This document shows positions 14,767 through 23,837 of a DNA stretch of 64,000 nucleotides, one piece after another. The stretch spans positions 1 to 64,000 of the forward strand of contig JBIKWM010000013.1 of assembly GCA_044356305.1 (NCBI GenBank). Reading direction: 5' to 3'. The notes below the pieces were generated by a model, which was not told where the DNA came from, made no database searches, and saw nothing but the letters and a program-made list of their open reading frames with translations. This stretch comes from JBIKWM01 sp044356305. Its GTDB lineage: Bacteria; Bacteroidota; Bacteroidia; UBA10329. Positions within the stretch are counted from its first letter, which is position 1; every line of letters starts with the position of its first letter. Position numbers and translations under genes: made by a program.

Positions 14767-16257
14767 ATGCGAACAGTCCTCTCCATGCTGCTCCTGCTCT
14801 TGGGTGCCGGTGCCTCGGCCCAAGAGGTGCGTAGGATAGAACTGTTGCATGCCGACCTGCTCGAGTTCAGCCGCAGTTCGGGTATCGATGCCAAACGGCT
14901 GCTGGGCAACGTGCAGTTCAGCCACGAGGGTGCGCTGATGTGGTGCGACAGCGCACATCTGTTTGATGACAACAGCCTCGATGCGTTCGGGCACGTGCAC
15001 ATTTCGAAGGGCGATACCACCGATCTGTGGTGCGACCGCCTGCATTACGATGGCAACACCCGTCTGGCGCAGGGCCGCAGCAATGTGAAGCTCATTGACC
15101 GGGGAATGACCCTGACCACCCACCACCTCGACTACGACATGGCCATCGACATCGGGTGGTACATCAACAAAGGGCGCATTGTGGACAAGGAGAACATACT
15201 GGTGAGCGAACAGGGCCGCTATGTGAGCACCGAGCGCAACATCTACTTCCGTTACAACGTGACCCTCGACAACCCGAAGTACACGCTGTACTGCGACACC
15301 CTGCGCTACCATACGGCCACAGAGGTGGCGCATTTCCTGGGTCCATCGTGCATCGTCAGCGAGCAGAACACCATTGTGTGCCGCTTTGGTTGGTATGACA
15401 CACGCAACGACCGCGCCCGTTTCTGGGACCGTGCCACCATAGAGGGCGACCAGCAGACCATCAGCGGTGACACGCTGTACTACGACCGAAAGGCCGGCTA
15501 TGGCCGCGCCCTGGGCCACGTGGCCATGCACGACACCACCGAAGACGTGAGCCTATTTGGCCAACGCGCCATCTATGTGGAGGAATATGACAGGGTGATG
15601 GTGACCGACAGCGCACTGATGCGCCAGGTGATGGGTACCGACACCCTGCACATGCATGCCGATACCCTTTATAGTTTCATTGGCGCTCAGGAGAGGCGCA
15701 CCATGCTGGCCTGGCGCCACGTGCAGTACCACCGCCCTGACATGCAGGGCCGCTGCGACTCGCTCGCCTACTCGTATGTCGACAGCACCCTGCGCATGTA
15801 TGGGCTGCCGGTAATGTGGAGCGATAACAACCAGATGACGGCCGACAGCATTCACATTCAGATGCGCAACAACAAGGTGCACCGCCTGTGGCTGCATCAG
15901 ACGGCCTTTATTGCCAGCGAGGGCGACAGCCTCATGTTCAATCAGATACGCGGCAAGGTGATGGAGGGCACCTTCAGGGATCAGAAGCTGTACAAGGTGG
16001 TGGTGAAGGGCAATGGGCAGACCGTGTATTACAGTGGAGAGGGCCCCGATGGTCCCGACAGCGTGAACAAGGCCGAGAGCACTGACATGCTCATCTATGT
16101 TGACGGCAGCAAGGTGGAGCGCATCACATTCATCCAAAAGCCCGATGCCACCCTTTACCCCCTCAGCAAGGTGAATGTGAAGGACATGTTTCTCAAGGAT
16201 TTCAGTTGGCGGGCAGAACAGAGGCCTGTGTACATGGAGGATGTTTTCTGTTGGTGA
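14767..16257 (+). CDS. OstA/LptA-like protein, probable LPS transport
   Basis: The 496-residue protein has a signal peptide (MRTVLSMLLLLLGAGASAQ). It then has a long chain of short beta strands with the recurring pattern x-L-x-C/Y-D-x-L-x-Y-x-G (DLWCDRLHYDGN, LYCDTLRYH, LYYDRKAGYGRALGHV), typical of the OstA/LptA jellyroll that carries lipopolysaccharide across the periplasm. Bacteroidota proteins of this length are annotated as OstA-like; the exact role is not established from sequence. The ATG at 14767 was chosen because it opens the signal peptide. The stop overlaps the next ATG (TGATG), so the gene is coupled to the GreA-like gene. Confidence 0.8.
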   Translation: MRTVLSMLLLLLGAGASAQEVRRIELLHADLLEFSRSSGIDAKRLLGNVQFSHEGALMWCDSAHLFDDNSLDAFGHVHISKGDTTDLWCDRLHYDGNTRLAQGRSNVKLIDRGMTLTTHHLDYDMAIDIGWYINKGRIVDKENILVSEQGRYVSTERNIYFRYNVTLDNPKYTLYCDTLRYHTATEVAHFLGPSCIVSEQNTIVCRFGWYDTRNDRARFWDRATIEGDQQTISGDTLYYDRKAGYGRALGHVAMHDTTEDVSLFGQRAIYVEEYDRVMVTDSALMRQVMGTDTLHMHADTLYSFIGAQERRTMLAWRHVQYHRPDMQGRCDSLAYSYVDSTLRMYGLPVMWSDNNQMTADSIHIQMRNNKVHRLWLHQTAFIASEGDSLMFNQIRGKVMEGTFRDQKLYKVVVKGNGQTVYYSGEGPDGPDSVNKAESTDMLIYVDGSKVERITFIQKPDATLYPLSKVNVKDMFLKDFSWRAEQRPVYMEDVFCW

Positions 16258-16706
16258 TGCAGGGCTCAAAGGCAGACCTGTTGCAGCATTGCATAGCTGT
16301 GGCCAGCAGTAGGGTGCAGGCCTTGGATGATGAGCTGGCCTACCTACGCGATGCGGCAGGGGCCGAGGGTAGGAGCACAGCAGGCGACAAGCACGAGACC
16401 GGCCGCGCCATGGTGCACCTTGAGCAGGAGAAATTGACAAGGCAGCGGGCCGAGGCGAAGGCCCTGCTGGCCGAACTGGAGCGGACAGTTGCTATTGGCA
16501 CCGCGCGCATCGGAATCGGTTCGTTGGTGGTTACCCAATGCGGCACCTTTCTCATTGCAGCCGGGCTGGGCAAGGTGGAGTGGAGTGGGGGCGAGGTGTT
16601 TGTCCTTTCGCCCAAGGCTCCCGTGGCCGCTGCGCTCATGGGCCACGCGGTGGGCGAAACGGTGTCAGCCAACGGAACAGTGTTCCGGGTGGAAGAGGTA
16701 ACGTGA
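16257..16706 (+). CDS. GreA/GreB-like transcription factor, short form
   Basis: The 149-residue protein has an N-terminal helical hairpin that should form a coiled coil (about 10-75, with LEQEKLTRQRAEAKALLAEL). The C-terminal beta domain (about 82-149) resembles the FKBP-like domain of GreA/GreB (GSLVVTQCGTFLIAAG ... VLSPKAPVAAALMGHAVGETV). Such proteins bind the secondary channel of RNA polymerase; whether this one stimulates transcript cleavage is unknown, and the acidic tip residues are less clear than in GreA. The ATG at 16257 overlaps the stop of the OstA-like gene. Confidence 0.75.
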   Translation: MQGSKADLLQHCIAVASSRVQALDDELAYLRDAAGAEGRSTAGDKHETGRAMVHLEQEKLTRQRAEAKALLAELERTVAIGTARIGIGSLVVTQCGTFLIAAGLGKVEWSGGEVFVLSPKAPVAAALMGHAVGETVSANGTVFRVEEVT

Positions 16707-16739
16707 TCCGTTTTCGAATTTCAATTCAATCGAAGGGCA

Positions 16740-17930
16740 TCATGCCCTCAGCTCTGCCACAGCCATGGCAGCCATGAGTCCAGCGCCTATGGGCAGTGCG
16801 GCCTCGTCAATATCAAAAGTAGAGGTGTGTACGCCCGAAGTGATGCCTCGGGCCCTGTTGCCGGTGCCGAGCCGATAGAAACATGCAGGGCGCTGCTGCG
16901 CGAAAAAGGCGAAATCCTCGGCCGTCATCCGTATATCAAGGTCGGTGACATTGTCCGCTCCCAGATATTCCTCGGCCACATGGCGCATGTGGGCGGTGAG
17001 TCCGGGATCATTTACCAGACAAGGATATCCGCGCTCAATGCGCACCGTGCACCGACCGCCCATGGCCTCGGCAGTCTGCGTGGCTATCTGGGTTATAAGG
17101 TCATGTGCCCGGGTTCGCCATGGCTCGTCCATGGTGCGGAAAGTGCCCTCTATCTCCACCGTGTCGGGGATCACGTTCGTGGCACCGGCCGCGGTCACCT
17201 TGCCGAAACTGAGCACCGTGGGCACTCCTGGCCGGGCATGGCGGCTGGCCACCTGCTGCAGGGCAATGATGATGTGCGATGCGACCAGCACAGGGTCTAT
17301 GCACTCGTGCGGCATGGCCCCGTGGCCCCCTTTGCCGTGTACCGTGAGGTATACCTCATCGGTGCTGGCCATATACATGCCGCTGCGGAAACCCACTTTT
17401 CCTACCTCCAATGACGGGAACACGTGCTGCGCCAGAATGGCAGCGGGCACGTGTCGGTCAACTACCCCTTCTTTGATCATAATGGAAGCACCGCCTGGCA
17501 GCACTTCCTCGCCCGGTTGAAAAATGACAGACACCTTGCCGGCCCAATGCGCCCGCAGCCTATGCAGGATGATGGCCGCACCCAATGCGCATGTGCTGTG
17601 CACATCGTGCCCGCAGGCATGCATCACACCGTCTATTGTGGAGCAGTAGGGCACCTGATTCGCTTCGCGGATGGGCAGGGCATCCATATCGCCACGGAGC
17701 GCAACGGTGCGGCCGTTGTCCGTTTGCCCGTGTACTGTGGCCACTATGCCCGTGCCTGCTATCCCGGTCTCCAGGGCTATCCCTTCGGCCCTGAGCTGCG
17801 CCTGGATAAAGGCCGATGTGGAGTGTTCCCTGAAACTGAGCTCGGGGTGTGCATGCAGGTGCCTGCGTATTTCAACCAGTTGTGGCTCCAGCCTCGCGGC
17901 CTCGGCACGTATCAGGTCATTCAGGCTCAT
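16740..17930 (-). CDS. M20 family metallopeptidase (amidohydrolase)
   Basis: The 396-residue protein has the full M20D pattern: HLHAHPELSF, ALRGDMDALPI, the metal ligands in HACGHDVH, the catalytic Glu pair in QPGEEVLPGG, AQHVFP, the dimerisation-domain motif GGHGAMPH and the late His in GVHTSTFDID. Relatives hydrolyse N-acyl amino acids or hippurate-type amides in the cytoplasm. The exact substrate is unknown. The start at 17930 (MSLNDLIRAEA) overlaps the stop of the TauE-like gene by ATGA, so this start is preferred over one three codons upstream. Translational coupling with a membrane exporter may mean that substrate or product crosses the membrane. Confidence 0.9.
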   Translation of the reverse strand: MSLNDLIRAEAARLEPQLVEIRRHLHAHPELSFREHSTSAFIQAQLRAEGIALETGIAGTGIVATVHGQTDNGRTVALRGDMDALPIREANQVPYCSTIDGVMHACGHDVHSTCALGAAIILHRLRAHWAGKVSVIFQPGEEVLPGGASIMIKEGVVDRHVPAAILAQHVFPSLEVGKVGFRSGMYMASTDEVYLTVHGKGGHGAMPHECIDPVLVASHIIIALQQVASRHARPGVPTVLSFGKVTAAGATNVIPDTVEIEGTFRTMDEPWRTRAHDLITQIATQTAEAMGGRCTVRIERGYPCLVNDPGLTAHMRHVAEEYLGADNVTDLDIRMTAEDFAFFAQQRPACFYRLGTGNRARGITSGVHTSTFDIDEAALPIGAGLMAAMAVAELRA

Positions 17931-18301
17931 TTTCCCCAAAGGAATTTGATCGATACGAGCAGCATCACCACACCGAACACTCGTTTGATCGATGCCTGAT
18001 CAAGCTTCAATGACACCTTGCTGCCGAAATAGGCCCCGATGAAGAAAGTCAGGCACAGGATGCCTGCGGCCCAAAGGTTGACATTGCCCGTACGGTAGTA
18101 GTTGTAAACAGCCATGATACCGATGGGAGGTATCATCATTGCGAGGCTAGTGCCTTGCGCCTGATGCTGCGTGAACCCGAGAAAGAACACCAGTGCAGGC
18201 ACGATGATGATGCCCCCGCCAACACCCACCATTCCGCTGAGCATGCCCGCCAACACACCGATGGCCAACAGGATGAGTACTGATGTAGGTTCCATTTTCA
18301 T
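17927..18301 (-). CDS. TauE/SafE-like permease, half-length
   Basis: The 124-residue protein has three to four hydrophobic segments and the glycine-rich signature GVLAGMLSGMVGVGGGIIIVPAL of one TauE/SafE repeat (given here as the family motif around residues 15-37). Later motifs are GTSLAMM and IGAYFGSKVS. Family members are usually about 250 residues with two such repeats; this protein has one, so it probably works as a dimer. TauE/SafE proteins move sulfite, sulfoacetate or related anions. The ATG at 18301 is first, with a second ATG at 18295. The gene is coupled to the M20 gene by a four-base overlap. Confidence 0.8.
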   Translation of the reverse strand: MKMEPTSVLILLAIGVLAGMLSGMVGVGGGIIIVPALVFFLGFTQHQAQGTSLAMMIPPIGIMAVYNYYRTGNVNLWAAGILCLTFFIGAYFGSKVSLKLDQASIKRVFGVVMLLVSIKFLWGK

Positions 18302-18340
18302 GCGTGTGAGAAGTGGTGATGAAAGGATGGGCCCGAAGGG

Positions 18341-21300
18341 TCAGAAATCGAGAGCGAGCGAAAGGTACCAACGGCCGTTCTGCACCTTCCGATTGTCTAC
18401 GCCCCAGGCGTAATCGACCCGAATGAAATAGCCGAGTATCTTGGTGCGCAGGCCCAGCCCGAAACCTCCCACAATGGGTTCCCTGCGGTTCTTGATCACC
18501 ACCCTCACCGATGAGCCTGTCTGGATCACCTCGCGGTTGAAGGTGTTCTCGTCAGAGAATGGCGATGAGCCTGTCCATGCCGTTCCGATATCGCCAAAGG
18601 CAAGTATCTGAAGGTTGTAAAGCAGGTCACTCTTCACCGGCCGGTTCATCAGGTAGCGTATGATGGGCCAGCGCAGTTCGCTGTTGAACACGGCCATCGA
18701 GTTGCCGTTGCGGATGTTCTGCTGAAATCCGCGCAGGTTGGTGCCTATGGTCTGGTATGCGTAATTCTGTGTGAAATCGACCTTTATCTTGTCGTTGAAC
18801 GAGGGCATGAACCAGCCATCGACCCCGCCAATGTAGTAGATCAGTTTCTGGTCTCCGAACGATGTGCTGGCGGCCAGTCTATTGGCCCAGATAAGCTCGC
18901 GGTGCACCTTGGTGTAATGCCTTGCATCAAAACCTAATACGAAGAAGCTGGGTCCACCCGATTCGACTTCCTGATAGTATTCGCCCCAAACTTTGGCGCG
19001 CATGCCGCGATACAGGTTGGTGCCCAGCGAAAGGGTGTTGTCGAACACGTATTCAATCTTGGCGCCTGCCATCCAATGCCCTTCATCAGGTTTTTCGAGG
19101 GTGCGGTCGCTCACGCTCTTGAAAACGGTATTGTCGTTGCGACCGAAGACAGAACCGCGTAGGCTGGCAAATTCGCTGAACGGCCATTTGGCCTGATAGG
19201 TGAGCGTGTGGCTATACACCTTCTGCATCTCAATATTATCACCGCTCTGAAAGGCCTGCCGCATGAAAGTGAGGCGATGGTCCAATCTGCGCTTGAGGTG
19301 CTGGGCCGATACGATATACTCCGTGCCGCTCAGGTCGTACGAGAATCGGAAACCGCCCATGGCGCGGTAATCCTCGAGTATGTCGACTATGCCCAGCTTA
19401 AAGTTGGCGTTGACCCCGGGCGTGTAGAAAGGTGCCCCGGTGAACCGTTGGTACAGGTTGCCCGAGAAATTGTTGTCAAGCAGCTGGGTGGTCACATCCT
19501 CGGCCCTGAACGAGATCTCGTAGATGCGCTGTGGGGGAAGTGCAAAATCGACATTGGCATTGCGCATGGCCTCCAACACACGGTTCAGGCTGTCCATGCG
19601 GGCCATCACCTGATCAAGTCTCCGCTCACGGCTGTTGCGGCCATCGGTGTTTTCGCGTCTGCGGTCGGGGGCGGGTTTTTCTTCTTTGGGTTCACCGCTC
19701 ACCTGAGGTTCAAAGGAGTAGTTGTTTATGTCAATGGCTCCTGGTGCGGCCGGTTTGTTCTCAGTGACGGGCAGAGGCACAACCGACACGGTATCCGTCC
19801 GGTCTGTGGTAAGCTGTCCGGTGGGGGTGGGCACTACCGGCTTCTGAGTAGCCTTGCGTTTGAAACCGCTATAGGTTCCATCTACTGTTGTGGTCGCCAA
19901 TTCCTTGGCCCGATCCACCAGATTTATGCGCCAGTTGCCATCGCGGAAAACAACCTCGGCTATTCTATTGTGCAGGGTATCAACATCATACCATTCGATG
20001 TTGCGCTTGTACCGTGTCAACGGCCGTGATGTGGTGTAATAGCGGTAGTGCGTAGTGGTGTCAATGTAGGAGATGGTGCTGTCCAACCGGGCCAGGTTGC
20101 GGTTCATCACCCCACGGTCATCGCTCAGGTAGCTGTACAGGCCCTTTCCGTATTCGGTGGGCCTTACATCGTGCACCAATGGCGTCTGGGTCACTCTGCG
20201 TAGCGTGTTGCCCTCCCCCTTTATATCGTAGATAAAGATGTCGTTGTAGGCATCCAATGGAAGAATCTTCTCATCAAACAGACGCAAGGTGTCAATGGGC
20301 CTGTTAGAGCTGAAAATGACCCTCTGACTGCGGTCAATGAACCGTGCGTCCTGATCGGTCCAGATGTCGTTGGTCACCTGAGTCCAGGTATTGGCATTGA
20401 TGGCGTAGATGAAAATGTCGCTGCGTCCGTTTAGCACAGCCGAAAAAAGGAAATTGCGACCGTCATCGCTGTGGTCAAGGCTGGTGATCTTCGAAAAGAA
20501 ATGGATGGGCCTGTGCGTGCGCTCCTTGGTCTCGAGGTTGTACTGCGTAAGGCGCAGCTTGCCTTTGAACTCCCCGATCATGCTCACCAGCTTACCGCTG
20601 GGGTGCCATGCCACCACGGGGTTTGAGTGATCGGTCTTCTCATACGACCTGAATCCTGATTTCAGAATCCGCTTCTTCTTGCGCTTTTCAAGGTCCTGAA
20701 CAATCACCCTTACACGGCCCATGTCATTTTGCACATACGCCACAAATCGGCCATCGGGGCTCAGTTTCGGCTCCATGTACACACAGTTGGGCTGAGGCCT
20801 GCGCCTGCGGAATTTCGTGATGTTCTGCTCGCTGATCTGGCTGCGCTGGTCCTGCTTGTAGTACATCTGGTCGTAAGTACTGTGCCACTCCGAGGCCAGG
20901 CTCTTAAGATTGAGCCCCAACACGAACTGAAATCCGTTGTCGGCATTCCGGCTGATGCGTGTCATGTACAGGATGTTGCTCAGCACCGACCTGCCATATG
21001 TCTCCACAGTATATTTCCAGATGCTGTGCCCTGCCAATGTGGCCTCTTCTCCCGTCAGGCGGTTCAGGTTCTTCCATCGGCCCGAGAGGATGCCATCCTT
21101 CACGCGGTTGTCAATCTCAGGGTCCCAGTCGCGGCTCAGGTAACTGATCAGGCCATTCGTGTACCATTCGGGCAAAGTGAGGAGTGTGCTGCTTCGTATC
21201 ACATCGCGGAAACTGCCACCGTACATCATCTGGTTCACCATCACCTGCGCGAAACCTGCTTTGAGCTGTGTCTCGAAGTTGCGGTAGTCGCCATCGAAAT

Positions 21301-21697
21301 ACACGATCAGCTTGGTGCCTACAATGTGTGTCACACCGCCTGTGTTGAAAGTGGCATCGGTGGCCAGGCCGATATTGCTCTGCCGCATATCGCTCAGCTT
21401 GTTGTACACCACCACTTCCATGCGTTTCTCCATGGTGTAGTCGAGCTGCTTCTCCAGGTCGCGCAGTATGCGGTCGCTGCAGCGCATGGTGTATTCGGCC
21501 ATGGGCTGTCCGCCTACATAGAAATACACATCGAACCGATCGAACCGGTACAGCTGCCAATCGAATTTCTGGTACTGGACACGGTTCTTGCCGAAATCCA
21601 TCTGCAACCCGTTATAGAACTGGGCATCAGCCACATGGCTCAAGGCCATGAGTGCCGCAGTGAACAGGATGGAAAATCGTGCCCAGATACTGTGCAT
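18341..21697 (-). CDS. Exported protein with WD40-like (PD40) propeller and C-terminal beta-barrel
   Basis: The 1118-residue protein has a signal peptide (residues 1-26, ending SHVADAQ) and an N-terminal region of about 250 residues resembling the peptidase-like fold of Bacteroidota TolB-like proteins (LPEWYTNGLISYLSRDW). TolB-type PD40 propeller repeats follow (about 310-600: KLSPDGRFVAYV, VAWHPSGKLVSM, LDHSDDGRNFLFSA), then a Pro/Lys-rich low-complexity linker (about 640-710) with a coiled-coil stretch. The final 390 residues are rich in alternating strands and end in Phe (LSLALDF), typical of an outer-membrane barrel. A role in envelope assembly or peptide handling is inference. Confidence 0.75.
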   Translation of the reverse strand: MHSIWARFSILFTAALMALSHVADAQFYNGLQMDFGKNRVQYQKFDWQLYRFDRFDVYFYVGGQPMAEYTMRCSDRILRDLEKQLDYTMEKRMEVVVYNKLSDMRQSNIGLATDATFNTGGVTHIVGTKLIVYFDGDYRNFETQLKAGFAQVMVNQMMYGGSFRDVIRSSTLLTLPEWYTNGLISYLSRDWDPEIDNRVKDGILSGRWKNLNRLTGEEATLAGHSIWKYTVETYGRSVLSNILYMTRISRNADNGFQFVLGLNLKSLASEWHSTYDQMYYKQDQRSQISEQNITKFRRRRPQPNCVYMEPKLSPDGRFVAYVQNDMGRVRVIVQDLEKRKKKRILKSGFRSYEKTDHSNPVVAWHPSGKLVSMIGEFKGKLRLTQYNLETKERTHRPIHFFSKITSLDHSDDGRNFLFSAVLNGRSDIFIYAINANTWTQVTNDIWTDQDARFIDRSQRVIFSSNRPIDTLRLFDEKILPLDAYNDIFIYDIKGEGNTLRRVTQTPLVHDVRPTEYGKGLYSYLSDDRGVMNRNLARLDSTISYIDTTTHYRYYTTSRPLTRYKRNIEWYDVDTLHNRIAEVVFRDGNWRINLVDRAKELATTTVDGTYSGFKRKATQKPVVPTPTGQLTTDRTDTVSVVPLPVTENKPAAPGAIDINNYSFEPQVSGEPKEEKPAPDRRRENTDGRNSRERRLDQVMARMDSLNRVLEAMRNANVDFALPPQRIYEISFRAEDVTTQLLDNNFSGNLYQRFTGAPFYTPGVNANFKLGIVDILEDYRAMGGFRFSYDLSGTEYIVSAQHLKRRLDHRLTFMRQAFQSGDNIEMQKVYSHTLTYQAKWPFSEFASLRGSVFGRNDNTVFKSVSDRTLEKPDEGHWMAGAKIEYVFDNTLSLGTNLYRGMRAKVWGEYYQEVESGGPSFFVLGFDARHYTKVHRELIWANRLAASTSFGDQKLIYYIGGVDGWFMPSFNDKIKVDFTQNYAYQTIGTNLRGFQQNIRNGNSMAVFNSELRWPIIRYLMNRPVKSDLLYNLQILAFGDIGTAWTGSSPFSDENTFNREVIQTGSSVRVVIKNRREPIVGGFGLGLRTKILGYFIRVDYAWGVDNRKVQNGRWYLSLALDF

Positions 21698-21860
21698 TTC
21701 CTTAAAAGGGGGCTAAAGATACGCCCACCGCCTCGGGTGTGCCGTTGTGCCCGTGGTTGTTGCGTTCCGTTGAACAACCATTGATTGAAATGGATCGGTC
21801 TGATGAATAACGGAATTTGGACCGATGGAGCCGCGATCCGTGCGGTTCTACATTAGCGGC

Positions 21861-22664
21861 ATGTCCGATATGGTGCTCAGCAGTATGCGAAACCCGCGGG
21901 TGGCAGCCCTGCAAAAGGTGCTCACCGACAACCGCGCACGCAGACAGGCTGGCATTTTTGTGGCCGAGGGTCTCATCGAGGTTGGGCTCTGCCTCCGCTC
22001 TGGAATAGCGATTGACGAGGTGTGGATCTGCCCTGAATTGGTGGCAAAAGATCCGGCCATGGGAAGGCATTTAACGGCCTTGGCTGCCTATAGGCAGGTA
22101 GAGGTGACTGCCGATGTTTTCGCGAAACTCGCTTATCGCGGCACCACGGGTGGGGTGCTGATCGTGGGTCGATGCCCTCAGCACAGGCTTACCGACCTCC
22201 GTCTCTCTTCAGCCCCGCTCATCCTGGTGCTTTCAGGGGTGGAGAAACCTGGCAACATAGGCGCCATGCTGCGAACGGCCGATGCCGCTGCCATCGATGC
22301 TGTGGTAGTGTGCGACCCGCTCTGCGACCTATATAACCCGAATGCTGTGCGCGCAAGCCTCGGCACAGTTTTCACGCAACAGATTGCTGTCTGCACCGCC
22401 AATGAGGCGCGGCAAATGTTCCGACAGAAAGGGATAAAGATGCTCTGTACCGCCCTCAGGGCCAGCATTCCATATACCACGTGCAACATGCGCCAGCCCA
22501 CAGCCATTGTCATGGGTACCGAACACGATGGCCTCTCAGAGGAATGGCTCGATGCGGCCGATCAGAACATCATCATACCCATGAACGGGATGATTGACAG
22601 CCTGAATGTGAGCACTGCGGCCGCCATTGTGCTGTTCGAGGCCAAGCGCCAACGCGCTGTATAG
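21861..22664 (+). CDS. SpoU-family tRNA/rRNA 2'-O-methyltransferase
   Basis: The 267-residue protein has an N-terminal substrate-binding domain (about 1-90) and a C-terminal SPOUT knot with the three family motifs: EKPGNIGAMLRTADA (motif 1, with the conserved Asn and Arg), VMGTEHDGLS (motif 2) and IPMNGMIDSLNVSTAAAI (motif 3). It should methylate a ribose 2'-OH in tRNA or rRNA using S-adenosylmethionine; the target nucleotide cannot be read from sequence. The start at 21861 (MSDMVLSSMRNP) was chosen as the ATG giving the usual family beginning; an upstream ATG at 21825 would add 12 residues. The gene is divergent from the barrel protein. Confidence 0.88.
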   Translation: MSDMVLSSMRNPRVAALQKVLTDNRARRQAGIFVAEGLIEVGLCLRSGIAIDEVWICPELVAKDPAMGRHLTALAAYRQVEVTADVFAKLAYRGTTGGVLIVGRCPQHRLTDLRLSSAPLILVLSGVEKPGNIGAMLRTADAAAIDAVVVCDPLCDLYNPNAVRASLGTVFTQQIAVCTANEARQMFRQKGIKMLCTALRASIPYTTCNMRQPTAIVMGTEHDGLSEEWLDAADQNIIIPMNGMIDSLNVSTAAAIVLFEAKRQRAV

Positions 22665-22727
22665 CCCACTGGCGTTGACCTGCGTCAATTTTTTATGACA
22701 TGGTTCTGACAATCAGGGTTGTTCTCT

Positions 22728-22736
22728 ACATTTCGC
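22728..22736 (+). promoter_or_regulatory. Candidate -7 promoter box for the cytochrome gene
   Basis: TACATTTCG resembles the Bacteroidota -7 consensus TAnnTTTG and lies 30 bases before the ATG of the cytochrome gene. No clear -33 box was identified. Confidence 0.4.
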
Positions 22737-22765
22737 CCACCTAATACCCTCTGATTCACCACCCC

Positions 22766-23764
22766 ATGAAGACTATCATCAAAATACTTGGTGTCCTGGT
22801 GGCGTTGCTCGTTGTGGCCATTGTCGGCACTATCGGTTACTGCACCTGGTCGTGGGACCATCATGCGTTTGATGCGCCTTATCCGGATATTGTGGCAAGT
22901 ACCGATTCCGCTGTGGTGGCGCGCGGGCGCTATCTGGCCTACGGCCCGGCCCACTGCGCCACGTGCCATGTGCCGCTGGACAAGGTGATGGCTGTCGAAT
23001 CTGGCGAGGTGATGCCGCTGATAGGCGGTTGGGAACTCACCATCCCCATCGGAACATTCCGCGCACCGAACCTCACGCCCTGCAAGGAGACCGGCATAGG
23101 TCGCTACACCGATGCCGAACTGGCCCGCACCCTGCGCCATAGCGTAGGCCACGATGGCCGCTACATTCTCGAACTCATGCCGTTCCAGAACCTGAGCGAT
23201 GACGACCTCACAGCCGTCATCTCGTTCCTTCGCTCGCAGGAACCGGTCAAACATGAGGTGAAACCCACCGAGTTCTCGACCATGGGTAAAGTGATTTTCA
23301 CGCTGATGGGCGCGAAGCCTGTGGGGCCTAAACAGACCCCTCCGAAGAGCGTGGCAGTGGATACCACGGTGGAATACGGCAGCTACCTGGCGCATAGCGT
23401 GGCCAACTGCAATGGCTGTCACACCGAGCGCGACCTGAAAACGGGTGTTTTTATCGGTAAACCTTTTGCGGGAGGCATGTACTTCGAGGCTGATGCACTT
23501 AGTCAAGGATATTCGTTTATCACCCCCAACCTCACACCCGATGAGGCCACGGGCATCATGGCCCGTTGGGATGAGAACACGTTTTACAACCGATTCCGCT
23601 CGGGCCGTGTGCACAAAGGCTCGCACATGCCTTGGGGCGCATTCTCGCGCATGAACGAGGTTGACATCCGTGCCTTGTACCGCTACCTCCGCACCGTTAC
23701 TCCGGTCAATAATGCCATAGACCAGATCGTGTTTGAACCTGGTCAACGGCCAGCCGGGAAATAG
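22766..23764 (+). CDS. Dihaem cytochrome c
   Basis: The 332-residue protein has an N-terminal hydrophobic segment (about 5-27, KILGVLVALLVVAIVG) that should be a signal anchor. It has two haem c-binding motifs, CATCH (near residue 70) and CNGCH (near residue 218), so two cytochrome c domains face the periplasm. Met residues that could be distal ligands include those in FAGGMYF and SHMPWG. Dihaem proteins of this type pass electrons in respiratory or dehydrogenase chains; the partner is unknown. The gene stands alone between a SpoU gene and a strong terminator that it shares with the convergent acyl-CoA dehydrogenase. Confidence 0.88.
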   Translation: MKTIIKILGVLVALLVVAIVGTIGYCTWSWDHHAFDAPYPDIVASTDSAVVARGRYLAYGPAHCATCHVPLDKVMAVESGEVMPLIGGWELTIPIGTFRAPNLTPCKETGIGRYTDAELARTLRHSVGHDGRYILELMPFQNLSDDDLTAVISFLRSQEPVKHEVKPTEFSTMGKVIFTLMGAKPVGPKQTPPKSVAVDTTVEYGSYLAHSVANCNGCHTERDLKTGVFIGKPFAGGMYFEADALSQGYSFITPNLTPDEATGIMARWDENTFYNRFRSGRVHKGSHMPWGAFSRMNEVDIRALYRYLRTVTPVNNAIDQIVFEPGQRPAGK

Positions 23765-23772
23765 TGAAAAAA

Positions 23773-23807
23773 AAACCGCCCTTCCCAAAGTAAGGGAAGG
23801 GCGGTTT
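23773..23807. terminator. Bidirectional intrinsic terminator
   Basis: AAACCGCCCTTCCC (23773-23786) and GGGAAGGGCGGTTT (23794-23807) form a perfect 14-bp stem with a 7-base loop. An A-run precedes it and a T-run follows the stem on each strand. It lies between convergent genes and should stop both. Confidence 0.9.
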
Positions 23808-23837
23808 AATGCGCTCAGTTCGTTCGAGCATTTTTGA

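Noticed and set aside
22675..22694. TTGAC/GTCAA followed by T6 after the SpoU gene as a terminator
   Set aside because: The stem is only five AT-rich base pairs and would be weak; it could equally be an operator of the cytochrome gene.
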